DNA of 64,000 nucleotides from Paludibacter sp. (lineage in GTDB: Bacteria > Bacteroidota > Bacteroidia > Bacteroidales > Paludibacteraceae), in the NCBI GenBank assembly GCA_028710415.1, contig JAQTUE010000004.1:186001-250000 (forward strand). The letters run 5' to 3'. The notes beneath the pieces were generated by a model. That model was not told the origin of the DNA. It made no database searches and saw nothing but the letters and a program-made list of their open reading frames with translations. A program made the translations under genes and the position numbers. How positions within the stretch are numbered: position 1 is the first letter of the stretch; every line of letters starts with the position of its first letter. Below, in pieces: positions 33,711-42,504 of this stretch.

Positions 33711-34367
33711 TCATAGCTTTTGATTTTTTAATGCTTTCTTCTCGTCAGTCTTCAAACGTCGTTCAACTTTTTTTACATCTTCCGCTGCCGGCAGGTTCTC
33801 GGGGACAATACCCCTGTCTAGCAGCATCTTCCTCACTGCTAAATTATTATCGACATGCTCTTTCTCAATCCGGGGAGTGCCATTCAGATTTTTTGATTCT
33901 ACATTCACACTTGTCATTTCAGCTGCAAAGTCTTTAGCCTTGATGCTGATGGTAGGTAGAAAATCAGCAACAGGGCGGTTCTCAGGAACTCCTATTCTTC
34001 GTTTTAACTGTGACGTATTTAATCGAAACAATGCCTGGTCGCCTTTAGATCGTATGATGGCAAATCCTTTGTCATTCACACCCCGTTCGAATAAAATACC
34101 CGATAATTTTTTCTCTGTTTCCTGTAATTTAGCACGGGCTTTAACGCGTTCACTTTCCAAAAGTCGTAATTCAACTATTTCTGCCCTGCGTGTTTGAATG
34201 GCAAAATAGCTTTGTGCAAAAGCAATCTGTTCCTTGCGGGCATCTCCATTTTGTGCTATCAGGTAGCATGCATAGCGGGTTAAAAGGATGTCATCTATCT
34301 CTTTTTCAGCACCTGATCCTATTTTGACCATCTTCCTGACGTCAGGAAAATGGTCAGCAACTTTTTG
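33366..34367 (-). repeat. segmental duplication, copy 2 (within intact dinD unit)
   Basis: Counterpart of 30180-31177. Here dinD continues past the breakpoint to a full-length gene, so this is probably the parental locus and copy 1 the partial duplicate. Confidence 0.82.
33598..33632 (-). terminator. terminator of intact dinD
   Basis: Minus-strand stem AACCGTC / GACGGTT followed by a T run, 79 bases past the dinD stop; same as for copy 1. Confidence 0.82.
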
Positions 34368-34541
34368 TCCGGCATTTGTACACGATTCCTTTGCTTTATC
34401 TATTACTTTTGAGAAATTCTCCCACTTTGAATAACCCAATAAATTTTGCAATTCTCGGGCACTCCAGCATTCAATACCTTCATATTCGGAAGCACTTTGC
34501 TCAAACTGTTCAAAAAGCATTTTGATTTCTGTTGATTTCAT
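33711..34541 (-). CDS. dinD: DNA damage-inducible protein D
   Basis: 276 residues, full length. The N-terminal domain with IECWSARELQNLLGYSKWENF and [18 protein letters not shown] matches DinD/BRO-N-like proteins. The middle part, [21 protein letters not shown], is a likely coiled coil, and a [21 protein letters not shown] segment precedes the basic C terminus ([20 protein letters not shown]). In E. coli DinD is SOS-induced and inhibits RecA strand exchange; whether this homologue does so is unknown. No clear LexA box was recognised upstream. Start ATG 34541. Confidence 0.88.
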   Translation of the reverse strand: MKSTEIKMLFEQFEQSASEYEGIECWSARELQNLLGYSKWENFSKVIDKAKESCTNAGQKVADHFPDVRKMVKIGSGAEKEIDDILLTRYACYLIAQNGDARKEQIAFAQSYFAIQTRRAEIVELRLLESERVKARAKLQETEKKLSGILFERGVNDKGFAIIRSKGDQALFRLNTSQLKRRIGVPENRPVADFLPTISIKAKDFAAEMTSVNVESKNLNGTPRIEKEHVDNNLAVRKMLLDRGIVPENLPAAEDVKKVERRLKTDEKKALKNQKL

Positions 34542-34962
34542 AGTAGTTTCTCCTTTTCAAATTGAGTTTTACTTTTTATATCATCGTTCTTATTGTTTAT
34601 ACAGTTTACTAATCAGGAACTCTGGTTGCACTAAATCCCACCTTTGTTGGCAGGCTTTAAATTAACTTATTCCAGGATATTTTTGTTTCCAATGGCAGTA
34701 ACGGAAGGAGTGATAGACTTAAAGAACATTCTTTATTGCCAAAAGTTCAACAGTATGAAACAATAAAGGGAATATCCAGAGACTTCATGCCTGGACATTC
34801 AGACAACCTGAAGCCAAAGTATTCGGGTATTGTTTTGTTTATTCAACTCATGGCTGTTTTACAATGCCCATATTGAGGGGATTTTTTTCTCTTCAGTATA
34901 TAAAGTGTGATTGACGAGGAGCTCAAACTACTTACTACCCACTACCCACTACCCACTACCTA
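34542..34962. other. intergenic region upstream of dinD
   Basis: No gene is visible. It holds the dinD leader and, at its right end, the heptad repeat at the end of the next gene. No recognisable SOS box. Confidence 0.5.
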
Positions 34963-34965
34963 CTA
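34928..34965 (-). repeat. TAGTAGG/TAGTGGG heptad repeat at gene 3' end
   Basis: On the minus strand it reads TAGTAGGTAGTGGGTAGTGG and on; the first TAG is the stop codon of the isomerase-like gene (34963-34965). Same family as at 1893, 9688 and 60271. Confidence 0.85.
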
Positions 34966-35880
34966 ATTGTTAAATATATGCTTAAGATAACCTATATTGG
35001 CTCCGTAATTCTTTTTTACATTGTGTACATCAGTCGTGTCACGAGATCGCTCCACCACCAGCCATCCGCACCAGCCCATGTCAGTCAATATTAATTTTAC
35101 TTTGTTCATATCCAGATTTTTATCATCGGGTAGGGTTACGCCATCAGTGTTCGTGCAATGAATCTGGCAAATCCTGTTTTTCCCCAGTATGCGAAGTTCA
35201 CTATATAAATCCCGTCCGGCAGCTATCGGATTTTGGAAATTGTAGCTGATCTTTATTCCTTTTGAACCAATCTTTTTCAGCAAGTTGACCTCTCCGTTGG
35301 CATCCAGCGAAGTTTCGATTCCTATTACAACTCCGGCCTTTTCAGCCATTTTGCCTGCTACCTTGAGCCTTTCAATGATCAGTGGACGCAGTTCGGGGTA
35401 TTTATTCAAATCGCATTTCACTCCCAGCGGAAGAAAAGCTGTTTTCACTCCCATGGCCTGCATGGTTTGTATGCAATCCTCAACCAATGCTTTGTAATTC
35501 CTGTTCGTTGCAAACGACTGTCCATAAAACCCGGACATGGCGATGGAGGAAATCTGTATCTTATTTTCTACTGCCTTTTGAAGGAATAGCTCCCGGAATT
35601 CTTTTTTCCTCAGCTTGTTGTCAAATGAATCGCGTTGCCCGAGCGAGCCCATGTCCATTTCAATGCCATCGGCTCCCAGCTCACGAGCCAGTTCAAATTC
35701 CCCTATTTTCTGGCGTTTCAGGATCATCCAGTCGCACACCGAGACTTTAAAGCAATCCTGTCCGGTTTTAGTAGTTCCGTTTATTCCTGTCTCAGGATTT
35801 TTTGCCTGAAGACTTAGTACTGCCATTAAAATACATGCAATGGAGAAAATTTGTTGAGCCCAACTTCGTTTTATGTTCAT
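34963..35880 (-). CDS. secreted sugar phosphate isomerase/epimerase-like TIM-barrel protein
   Basis: 305 residues from ATG 35880, which gives a clean signal peptide (MNIKRSWAQQIFSIACILMAVLSLQA). Longer readings from 35904 (ATG) or 35928 (TTG) add unlikely residues. The fold is the xylose isomerase-like/AP endonuclease 2 barrel: ELARELGADGIEMDMG, IQISSIAMSGFYGQS, VVIGIETSLDANGEVNLL with the metal-binding Glu, QIHCTNTDG with His, and the C-terminal GWCGWLVVERSRD. Such exported Bacteroidota proteins act on carbohydrates or polyols, but substrates are unknown. Confidence 0.82.
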   Translation of the reverse strand: MNIKRSWAQQIFSIACILMAVLSLQAKNPETGINGTTKTGQDCFKVSVCDWMILKRQKIGEFELARELGADGIEMDMGSLGQRDSFDNKLRKKEFRELFLQKAVENKIQISSIAMSGFYGQSFATNRNYKALVEDCIQTMQAMGVKTAFLPLGVKCDLNKYPELRPLIIERLKVAGKMAEKAGVVIGIETSLDANGEVNLLKKIGSKGIKISYNFQNPIAAGRDLYSELRILGKNRICQIHCTNTDGVTLPDDKNLDMNKVKLILTDMGWCGWLVVERSRDTTDVHNVKKNYGANIGYLKHIFNN

Positions 35881-35955
35881 ACAACTGATGATTAAAGATT
35901 TCATACGATAGACGAGGCCAATAACCAATTGTAATCAAAAACCATTCATTCCCAA

Positions 35956-36171
35956 TTACAACGGAATAAATTCCATTGCTACAAATATTGTTTTTCAAAT
36001 TACAACGGAATAAATTTCATTGCAATACAAATTGTTTTTTCAATTACAACGGAATAAATTTCATTGCAATGCAAATTGTTTTTTCAATTACAACGGAATA
36101 AATTCCATTGCAATACAAATTGTTTTTTCATTTACAACGGAATAAATTCCATTGCTACAACATCGGTCGTT
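35956..36171. repeat. 44-bp minisatellite, five tandem copies
   Basis: TTACAACGGAATAAATT starts at 35956, 36000, 36044, 36088 and 36132, an exact 44-bp period, with few substitutions. Each unit has two small palindromes: GGAATaaATTCC, and at the unit border AATTG-TTTTTT-CAATT. There is no unique spacer between units. Confidence 0.92.
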
Positions 36172-36221
36172 CCTACGGAACTTGCTAATAACTTGAAACA
36201 AATACCGTAGGTATGACCGAT
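36162..36221. repeat. imperfect 17-bp inverted repeat
   Basis: ATCGGTCGTTCCTACGG (36162-36178) pairs with CCGTAGGTATGACCGAT (36205-36221) with two non-Watson-Crick positions. It is followed at once by a CAAGGTTTTAACCTTG palindrome (about 36232-36247) and a related CCGAGGTTTTATCCTTGG word. Together with the minisatellite it fills the 415-bp gap between two minus-strand genes. Confidence 0.75.
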
Positions 36222-36295
36222 TTTGTTGCGCAAGGTTTTAACCTTGGGGAAAAGAGATTATTATTGTCCGAGGTTTTATCCTTGGGTTATTTTAT

Positions 36296-37105
36296 TCAAC
36301 CAACCTTCACAATCTTTCCCGTCCCTGCATATTTCACCCCACTTGGTATATTGGCAACTCCCACTTTTCCAAATTCAATGCCCAGGCACAGGAGCAGGGT
36401 TACTTCTTCGGGTATCGGGTTTTCTACAAGCGGGTATTTCAACAGGATACTCCGGGCAGGTTGTACGCCCAGGGTAGGCATCCATTCCGATTCGAAAACG
36501 CCCAGCTTCTTGTCGCAATAACCATAGTAAGGGGCTTTATACTTTTTTTCATTTTCCTGGATTGACAGGTCGCAAACCCCGCTCAAGTTGGCCACAATGC
36601 GGTAATAGGGCAGATTCCGGAAATTGTAGAGGTACATCTCTGCATTTACTTCCGGAATTTCAATCGTTGCTTCCCCGGTCATCCTGTTAAGCGTTGTTTC
36701 GATGGGCACGCGCAGCACACTCTCCAAAACCTGTTTGTTGCTGAACGGGAAGCCCGAAATCATGTTTTTGTGTTGCGACAACCGGATAGCCCGTCTGCCA
36801 TGTGTACCTTCGGTATCCAGCTTCTGGATCTCCTTGCATAGGGCATTCAACGCACCGGTCACCGGATAATCCTCCAGGCGCTTCATTACCTCAAAGGATT
36901 TGCGGATTTTGCTTCCCATGCGGGTACAGCCGGCCCATTCACTGTTGTTCTGCCGTACTTTCTTGAATTTTGGTTTAGTTTTAATCTGATCTTTGGTAGG
37001 ACCGCCTTTAGCCCGGACAATTACTTTGTCACTGCCGTGCATCTTGTACATGCTTACGTTGGCCAGGGAGCCCTCCAGTTGCATAATGCTTTTTGAAATT
37101 GCCAT
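36296..37105 (-). CDS. Bacteroidota hypothetical protein
   Basis: 269 residues from ATG 37105 (MAISKSIMQLEGSLANVSMYK); a longer reading from TTG 37135 is less likely. The start, followed by VRAKGGPTKDQIKTKPKFKKVRQNNSEW, is a pattern I recognise from a Bacteroidota-restricted family without assigned function. No signal peptide or membrane segment; many basic residues in the first 100, suggesting nucleic-acid or phage/mobile-element association, which is speculation. It is flanked by tandem repeats on both sides (44-bp array downstream, 11-bp array upstream). Confidence 0.65.
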   Translation of the reverse strand: MAISKSIMQLEGSLANVSMYKMHGSDKVIVRAKGGPTKDQIKTKPKFKKVRQNNSEWAGCTRMGSKIRKSFEVMKRLEDYPVTGALNALCKEIQKLDTEGTHGRRAIRLSQHKNMISGFPFSNKQVLESVLRVPIETTLNRMTGEATIEIPEVNAEMYLYNFRNLPYYRIVANLSGVCDLSIQENEKKYKAPYYGYCDKKLGVFESEWMPTLGVQPARSILLKYPLVENPIPEEVTLLLCLGIEFGKVGVANIPSGVKYAGTGKIVKVG

Positions 37106-37916
37106 ACTTGTAAATTTTAAAGAAAGGTTAAACAATAATTGTTGCTAATTCTGGTAAATATTCTTTTTTAAAGGAGTTACCAGCTATTCACTATCATATT
37201 TCTGTATAAATATAATTTTAGTATACTTATTATTTACATATACCTTAGATATTACTACTCATTAATGATATGGGATAACTATGGGATATCTAAGAGACAT
37301 CTATGGGACATCTAAGGGATATCTAAAACATCGTGGTGATAGGATAGGAGTATGACCAGGATGATTATTCTAAATAAAACCTTAAAAAAAACAGATTCAA
37401 ACCACCCGGAATTCAAATCAACAAACCGGACTGTGTGATCGGAATTTAAAAATAAAGAATCAGAAGTTTCAGGTTCAATGCCTTGAACCTGGATTCACTT
37501 ATATACTGATTTTTAACGTCCCAACATATGCTTAACGTTTTAGAGTTGTTATAAATTGTGTTGATTTTATCACTTTGTATTTTAACGTTAAAAGGAACGT
37601 AATCGAACCAGGGTTTATCCGAATAAAAAGAAGTAAGAGCCGCACTTGCATTATGCATGCAAATTTAATGATTGTCAGATATATACGCAAACGATTTGCT
37701 GTATATAATATTTTTGGAATCCCGTAATTTATTAAGAATCTTTGCATTAAACTTTTAAACTAAATAAATAATAATTTGTTTATATATAGCATTTCCTATA
37801 ACCCTTATTCAACGAAAGTATGCAACTATTTTCGGACAGGTTCTTTCCATATAATCAGAGAAATTCAAATTGCGGATATTCCTTTTAAATATACATATTA
37901 TTTAAAGCTGAACGTT
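37106..37916. other. divergent intergenic region with an 11-bp repeat
   Basis: No gene is visible. It contains the 11-bp array (37269-37323). Near 37712-37744 a TTTG, about 20 bases, then AATCTTTG is a possible weak promoter for the beta-helix gene. An in-frame TTG at 37776 precedes the ATG used, but the encoded residues do not resemble a signal peptide. Confidence 0.5.
37269..37323. repeat. 11-bp tandem repeat, five units
   Basis: Units TATGGGATAAC, TATGGGATATC, TAAGAGACATC, TATGGGACATC and TAAGGGATATC follow one another without gaps, then decay. The 11-bp period is close to one DNA turn, so the same motif faces one side of the helix. Confidence 0.85.
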
Positions 37917-40900
37917 ATGAAAAATTCTACTCTTTTTATCTTTTGCACTCTCTTTATTTCGTTGGCTGGCAGTGCGCAAACCAATATCACAGGAAGCATT
38001 TCGACAAACACAACTTTTACGGAAGCCAACAGTCCGTATGTGATTGTGAATAGTATTGAAGTAAGTCCGGGGATCACCCTGACCATTGAACCGGGAGTCA
38101 CAGTGAAATTTAATGCGGGAACCTACCTTCATGTGAGGGGAACGCTGAATGCAAGCGGTGCATCGTTTACCGGGAATGCCGGGGTAACGAAAGGATTCTG
38201 GGATGGCATATACGTTTCATACGAATATTATGAAACAGGAAGTGTCAGTTTAAATAATTGCACGGTGGAATATGCCTCCAACCTGTACGTCCGCAAAGGG
38301 CAGATGACGCTGCATAAATGTACCGTGAATAATTTAAGCGGCAGCGTGCGGATCAGCGACCAGGGTATCCTGAATATAGACAGCACCAGGATTTCCAATA
38401 CGAATTTCCCGATTACCTATTATGGTGCAGGTACTATCAATCCGGGAAAGGGACTTGAACTAATCAATAACACCTATAATTTTGTGGATATTGATTTCAG
38501 TGAAGTAAACCAGTTATTATGGTTGAAAAATTTCGGGTATCCTTATTATAACGATAACAGCATACAGGTTCGTGCAGCGGGAACATTACAGATTGATCCG
38601 GGAGTTGATTTGCAGGTACATAATACCGAAATCGATGTTTATGGCAAAATAAAAGCGGTTGGTACGAAAGACAAACCCATTATTTTTGAAAAAACGTCCT
38701 GGTCGAGTTACTGGACAGGACTTAATATCCTGGACAGTTCCATTGATACGGCCTGTGTGGTAAAAAACTGCGTATTTAAAAATGCAAACTACAATTACTA
38801 CGAATGGTATGCTGCCCTTGAAATTGGAAGTGCATCTCCGGTTATCGACAGTTGCCGTTTTACAGGAAATGCATTCAACCTGAATATCACGGGCATCAGC
38901 AAACCGGTAATTTCCAATTGCGTGTTGGGGCCTTCGATCACTACTGCCGGAGAGGTTTTTAATGTAGTGATGGATATGAATGCAAATCCGATCCTGACCA
39001 ACGACTCCATAAATTTTAATGCCACTGAAATACGTGCTATAGGGCTTCGTGGAACTACGGTGACAGGGCATGCACAATTGAAAAAGCTTTCGTTTGCAGG
39101 CCTGAACAATATATCCTACTGCCTGTATGATAATACTGTCATTTTAGATACCGCCTCGGTGAACATCGATCCGGGAGTGGTGATTAAATGCCGGTATTAC
39201 TATTCACTGATATCGGCAAACGGAAGGCTGACCGGAATAGGCACAACAGCCGAGCCCATTGTCTTTACACATATTGCCGACGATACTTACGGTAACCCTG
39301 CCGACTCGCAGAATGATGGTACCCAGAGTATAGGCAACAGCAATGGTGGCAGGATTGACCTTGCGAGTACCGCTGTATCGAAACTGGAGAACTGGAAATT
39401 TAATTATGCCGGGTATAATTCAGGGAATTGGGCCATCTATGTCCGGAATGACAATGTGGTGAATAAATGTGAGATTAAAAATTCGTACAATGGCATCTGG
39501 TTTACTAAAAATGCCCAGGTTACGAACAATACTTTTATAAACATTCCACAATATCCGATAGGGTATGATTTAAGCAACGGAACACCGAATATTCAGGGGA
39601 ATACGCTGACCAATGTGGGGTATATCGGTATTCAGCTGGATGGTGTTGAACCGGGGTCGCCAACGTTGAAGAAGATGGATTTTGCGGGATATACCAACTT
39701 ATCGTATATCATGACCCATGGTATCACGATAACCAATGGCAATACCCTGACCATTAACCCGGGAGTAGTGATAAAATCGCAACGCTACGGACATGCCTTT
39801 GAGGTTAACGGAGCCATCAAAGCCATCGGGACCAAAACGGAAAAGATTATTTTCACTTCCATCAATGATGATTCAGCCTGGGGGGATACCAATAACAATG
39901 GCACAGGATCGGTTCCAAACAACTATGACTGGTATGGGTTCAATTTTACAGGAGCGGCCAGCGATACGGACAATATCCTGCGCAACTGTGAAATCCGGTA
40001 TTGCGGGGGAGGCTGGGATATTGACACTCCGGTTCAAATAACAGATTGCCATGTGTTGATGGATTCAGTGAAGATTAACTTTACCAACCAATGCGGGATG
40101 TCAGTTTATGGAACAGCTAATCCTGAAATCAAGGACTGTGAATTTTATAATGTCCTGTGGGAACCAATCTATATGGATATGTTTGCTAATCCTACCTTTA
40201 CAGGCACCAATAAGCTTGCCAACATTGGGGATATCAGCATTAAACTCCGGGCAGGTACTGTAAACGGAACGGTTCCTATACGAAGTTTTGCCGGATACAA
40301 TCCTATTTCCTATTCCTGGTGGGATGATGCATTGACCGTTAACAACGAGTTGACGATTCCTGCCGGCCTCACCTTTAAAGGGTCTGGAAGGTGGAATATC
40401 ACCGGAAAATTAAACATTCTGGGTACGGCAACCAACCCGGTAGTATTCACCACTGTGGAAGATGATGCGTATGGAAATCCAAAGGACTCACAACAGAACG
40501 GAGTAACCGGGACAAATAATAACGGTCCTTATTTTGTATTTTACGATAGTTCGAATGATTCCAGTATCATTGACCATGCTATCTTCCGGTATAACCGTAC
40601 CACACCCATTCAGTTGAACAATGCGTCGCCGGCTATACAGAACTGCAGATTTGAAAACTACTCCCCATCTTATACCGGAGTATCGCTGGTGGGCAACAGT
40701 ACGCCTTCCATCGACAACTGCACGTTTAATAATATTGGGTACCCGTTTAATACCTCCCTGCTGACCTATCCACGTTCTACGGTGGGCAACGTTATCTCGG
40801 GAACCACAGCCAGGGCTGTCCGTGTGAATGATGAAACACTAACCCAGGATGCAACACTGACTAAACGTAGTTTTGCCGGGATTGCCAATATCCCGTATGT

Positions 40901-42431
40901 CTTCAATAATTACACGGTGGGCACGGCAGCTAAGCTGACCATAGATCCGGGTGTGGTTTCGAAATTTATATCGTGGGGTTATTTCAATGTAAGCAATGGT
41001 TTGATTGCAGTGGGCGGAAATAGTCCGGATAGTGTCATCGTATTTACCTCCGACAGGGATAATTTCTACGGAGGCGATACCCACAACAATGGAGATGCCA
41101 GTGCACCGTGGAATTACGCCTGGCAGGGTATTTATTTTACCAATGAATCCATCGATGAAACCTGCAAGTTGAAGAATTGCATTATCAAATATGCTTCCTA
41201 TCCCGATTCACGGGCGGCAGTAACGATGGATAACGCTTCGCCGACCATTCAGAATTGCAGGTTTGAAAATGACTATTATGGGATGATCGCTTTTAATGCT
41301 ATTTCTCCGGTCATCACCGGTTGCGACTATATAAATATGGACGTAAACGGGTATGCTGTCTGGAATAAATCGACCAATGACATTACCGTCTCCAACAGTT
41401 GGTTTAACTCGAATACCGGACCCAGAAACGCAACTTCCAACCCAACGGGAACGGGTGAAAGGGTAACGGATCATGTATCTTTTATGCCTTTTGTTACCAA
41501 CCTGAATAAAGCAGAACTTGGGGATGTGAGCTTTAACGGGACCATAAATCCGTACGATGCTTCCCTGATATTGCAGTATGCCGTTTCGAATATTACATTG
41601 AATCCTGCCCAGCAAAAAGTTGCCGATGTGAGTGGGAATGGTACCATTGCTTCGTATGATGCATCCCTGATTTTGCAGTATAATGTAGGGTTGACAGCAA
41701 CATTTACCCCTAACCCCAGCCTGATACGCCACTTAGCACCGGCTGTACAGGGATTGACAAATGTTGCTTTTGCCAATTTGCAACCCGCACAAAATAGCGG
41801 TGAATTTATCATTCCTGTTTCACTCCATACCGGCGCAAATGTAAAATCACTGGATATGAACTATACATTCAACCCGAATCACATAAAACTGTTGAATGTA
41901 AGCTCCTCAAAACTTAATTCCGACATCCTGTTGGTTCGGACTGATCAGACCGATAACGGAAAGTTGGCTGTTTCACTCGCTTCGGCTTACGATCTGGGGT
42001 TGGACAATGACTTTGTTTACCTGACTTTCAAACTCTTAAATACGGGTATAGCATCATCGGAAATAATGCTTACCTCTGCCATTGCCAATGAAAGTCCGGT
42101 GGCATTGAATAGCCCGGCGATCCTTGTCGATACAGAAATTATAAGTTCACTTGAAACAGCTGAAATGGATCAATTTATGAATGTGTGGGTCAGTGGCAAT
42201 AAAATGAATGTGGAATACGACACTCAAATGCCGTTTAAAAACATGGCTTTGATGGTAACCGATATTGCCGGCAGAACAATGTACAGCCGTAATTTCAATG
42301 ATACGGGCGAAATAAAACATGTTTTGCAGATCCCATTGTCTGAAATGGGTATCCTACAAAAAGGCGTTTATGTTATTCGGATAAATGTCGATAGTAGAAG
42401 CTTCTCTAAAAAGCTGGTAGTTAACTGGTAA
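37917..42431 (+). CDS. secreted beta-helix protein with dockerin, cohesin-like domain and T9SS signal
   Basis: 1504 residues from ATG 37917, which gives a signal peptide (MKNSTLFIFCTLFISLAGSAQ). Six modules of about 170-200 residues, each opened by an (L/V)xIxPGVxxK-type strand (near 55, 225, 415, 611, 811 and 1007) and ending in 'SP.I.NC.F.N' beta-helix coils, fill residues 25-1190. A type I dockerin pair follows at about 1201-1262: GDVSFNGTINPYDASLILQY and ADVSGNGTIASYDASLILQY, each an F-hand calcium loop. Residues ~1282-1404 resemble a cohesin domain. The last ~85 residues are a T9SS type A sorting domain. Probably a cell-surface polysaccharide-binding or -degrading protein; no catalytic residues identified. 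The next gene starts with cohesin-like domains. Confidence 0.8.
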   Translation: MKNSTLFIFCTLFISLAGSAQTNITGSISTNTTFTEANSPYVIVNSIEVSPGITLTIEPGVTVKFNAGTYLHVRGTLNASGASFTGNAGVTKGFWDGIYVSYEYYETGSVSLNNCTVEYASNLYVRKGQMTLHKCTVNNLSGSVRISDQGILNIDSTRISNTNFPITYYGAGTINPGKGLELINNTYNFVDIDFSEVNQLLWLKNFGYPYYNDNSIQVRAAGTLQIDPGVDLQVHNTEIDVYGKIKAVGTKDKPIIFEKTSWSSYWTGLNILDSSIDTACVVKNCVFKNANYNYYEWYAALEIGSASPVIDSCRFTGNAFNLNITGISKPVISNCVLGPSITTAGEVFNVVMDMNANPILTNDSINFNATEIRAIGLRGTTVTGHAQLKKLSFAGLNNISYCLYDNTVILDTASVNIDPGVVIKCRYYYSLISANGRLTGIGTTAEPIVFTHIADDTYGNPADSQNDGTQSIGNSNGGRIDLASTAVSKLENWKFNYAGYNSGNWAIYVRNDNVVNKCEIKNSYNGIWFTKNAQVTNNTFINIPQYPIGYDLSNGTPNIQGNTLTNVGYIGIQLDGVEPGSPTLKKMDFAGYTNLSYIMTHGITITNGNTLTINPGVVIKSQRYGHAFEVNGAIKAIGTKTEKIIFTSINDDSAWGDTNNNGTGSVPNNYDWYGFNFTGAASDTDNILRNCEIRYCGGGWDIDTPVQITDCHVLMDSVKINFTNQCGMSVYGTANPEIKDCEFYNVLWEPIYMDMFANPTFTGTNKLANIGDISIKLRAGTVNGTVPIRSFAGYNPISYSWWDDALTVNNELTIPAGLTFKGSGRWNITGKLNILGTATNPVVFTTVEDDAYGNPKDSQQNGVTGTNNNGPYFVFYDSSNDSSIIDHAIFRYNRTTPIQLNNASPAIQNCRFENYSPSYTGVSLVGNSTPSIDNCTFNNIGYPFNTSLLTYPRSTVGNVISGTTARAVRVNDETLTQDATLTKRSFAGIANIPYVFNNYTVGTAAKLTIDPGVVSKFISWGYFNVSNGLIAVGGNSPDSVIVFTSDRDNFYGGDTHNNGDASAPWNYAWQGIYFTNESIDETCKLKNCIIKYASYPDSRAAVTMDNASPTIQNCRFENDYYGMIAFNAISPVITGCDYINMDVNGYAVWNKSTNDITVSNSWFNSNTGPRNATSNPTGTGERVTDHVSFMPFVTNLNKAELGDVSFNGTINPYDASLILQYAVSNITLNPAQQKVADVSGNGTIASYDASLILQYNVGLTATFTPNPSLIRHLAPAVQGLTNVAFANLQPAQNSGEFIIPVSLHTGANVKSLDMNYTFNPNHIKLLNVSSSKLNSDILLVRTDQTDNGKLAVSLASAYDLGLDNDFVYLTFKLLNTGIASSEIMLTSAIANESPVALNSPAILVDTEIISSLETAEMDQFMNVWVSGNKMNVEYDTQMPFKNMALMVTDIAGRTMYSRNFNDTGEIKHVLQIPLSEMGILQKGVYVIRINVDSRSFSKKLVVNW

Positions 42432-42504
42432 AACGGATTCAAATCTGTAGGCCTGTTCACCAGCCGGAAAAAGAAAAAGTTTCAATCACTTAAAAACTAC
42501 GACA

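Noticed and set aside
34542..34620. SOS (LexA) box upstream of dinD
   Set aside because: No clear palindromic operator could be seen by eye; the damage inducibility of this copy is therefore not claimed.
35956..36171. Possible CRISPR array
   Set aside because: Units follow each other with no unique spacers and no cas genes are present; it is a plain minisatellite.
37776..37916. N-terminal extension of the beta-helix protein from TTG 37776
   Set aside because: The extension gives no signal peptide at the true N terminus, whereas ATG 37917 gives a normal one.
41208..41812. Antisense ORFs of 113-174 codons inside the beta-helix gene
   Set aside because: Long shadow frames are expected opposite repetitive Asn/Thr/Gly-rich coding DNA; no start context or family signal.
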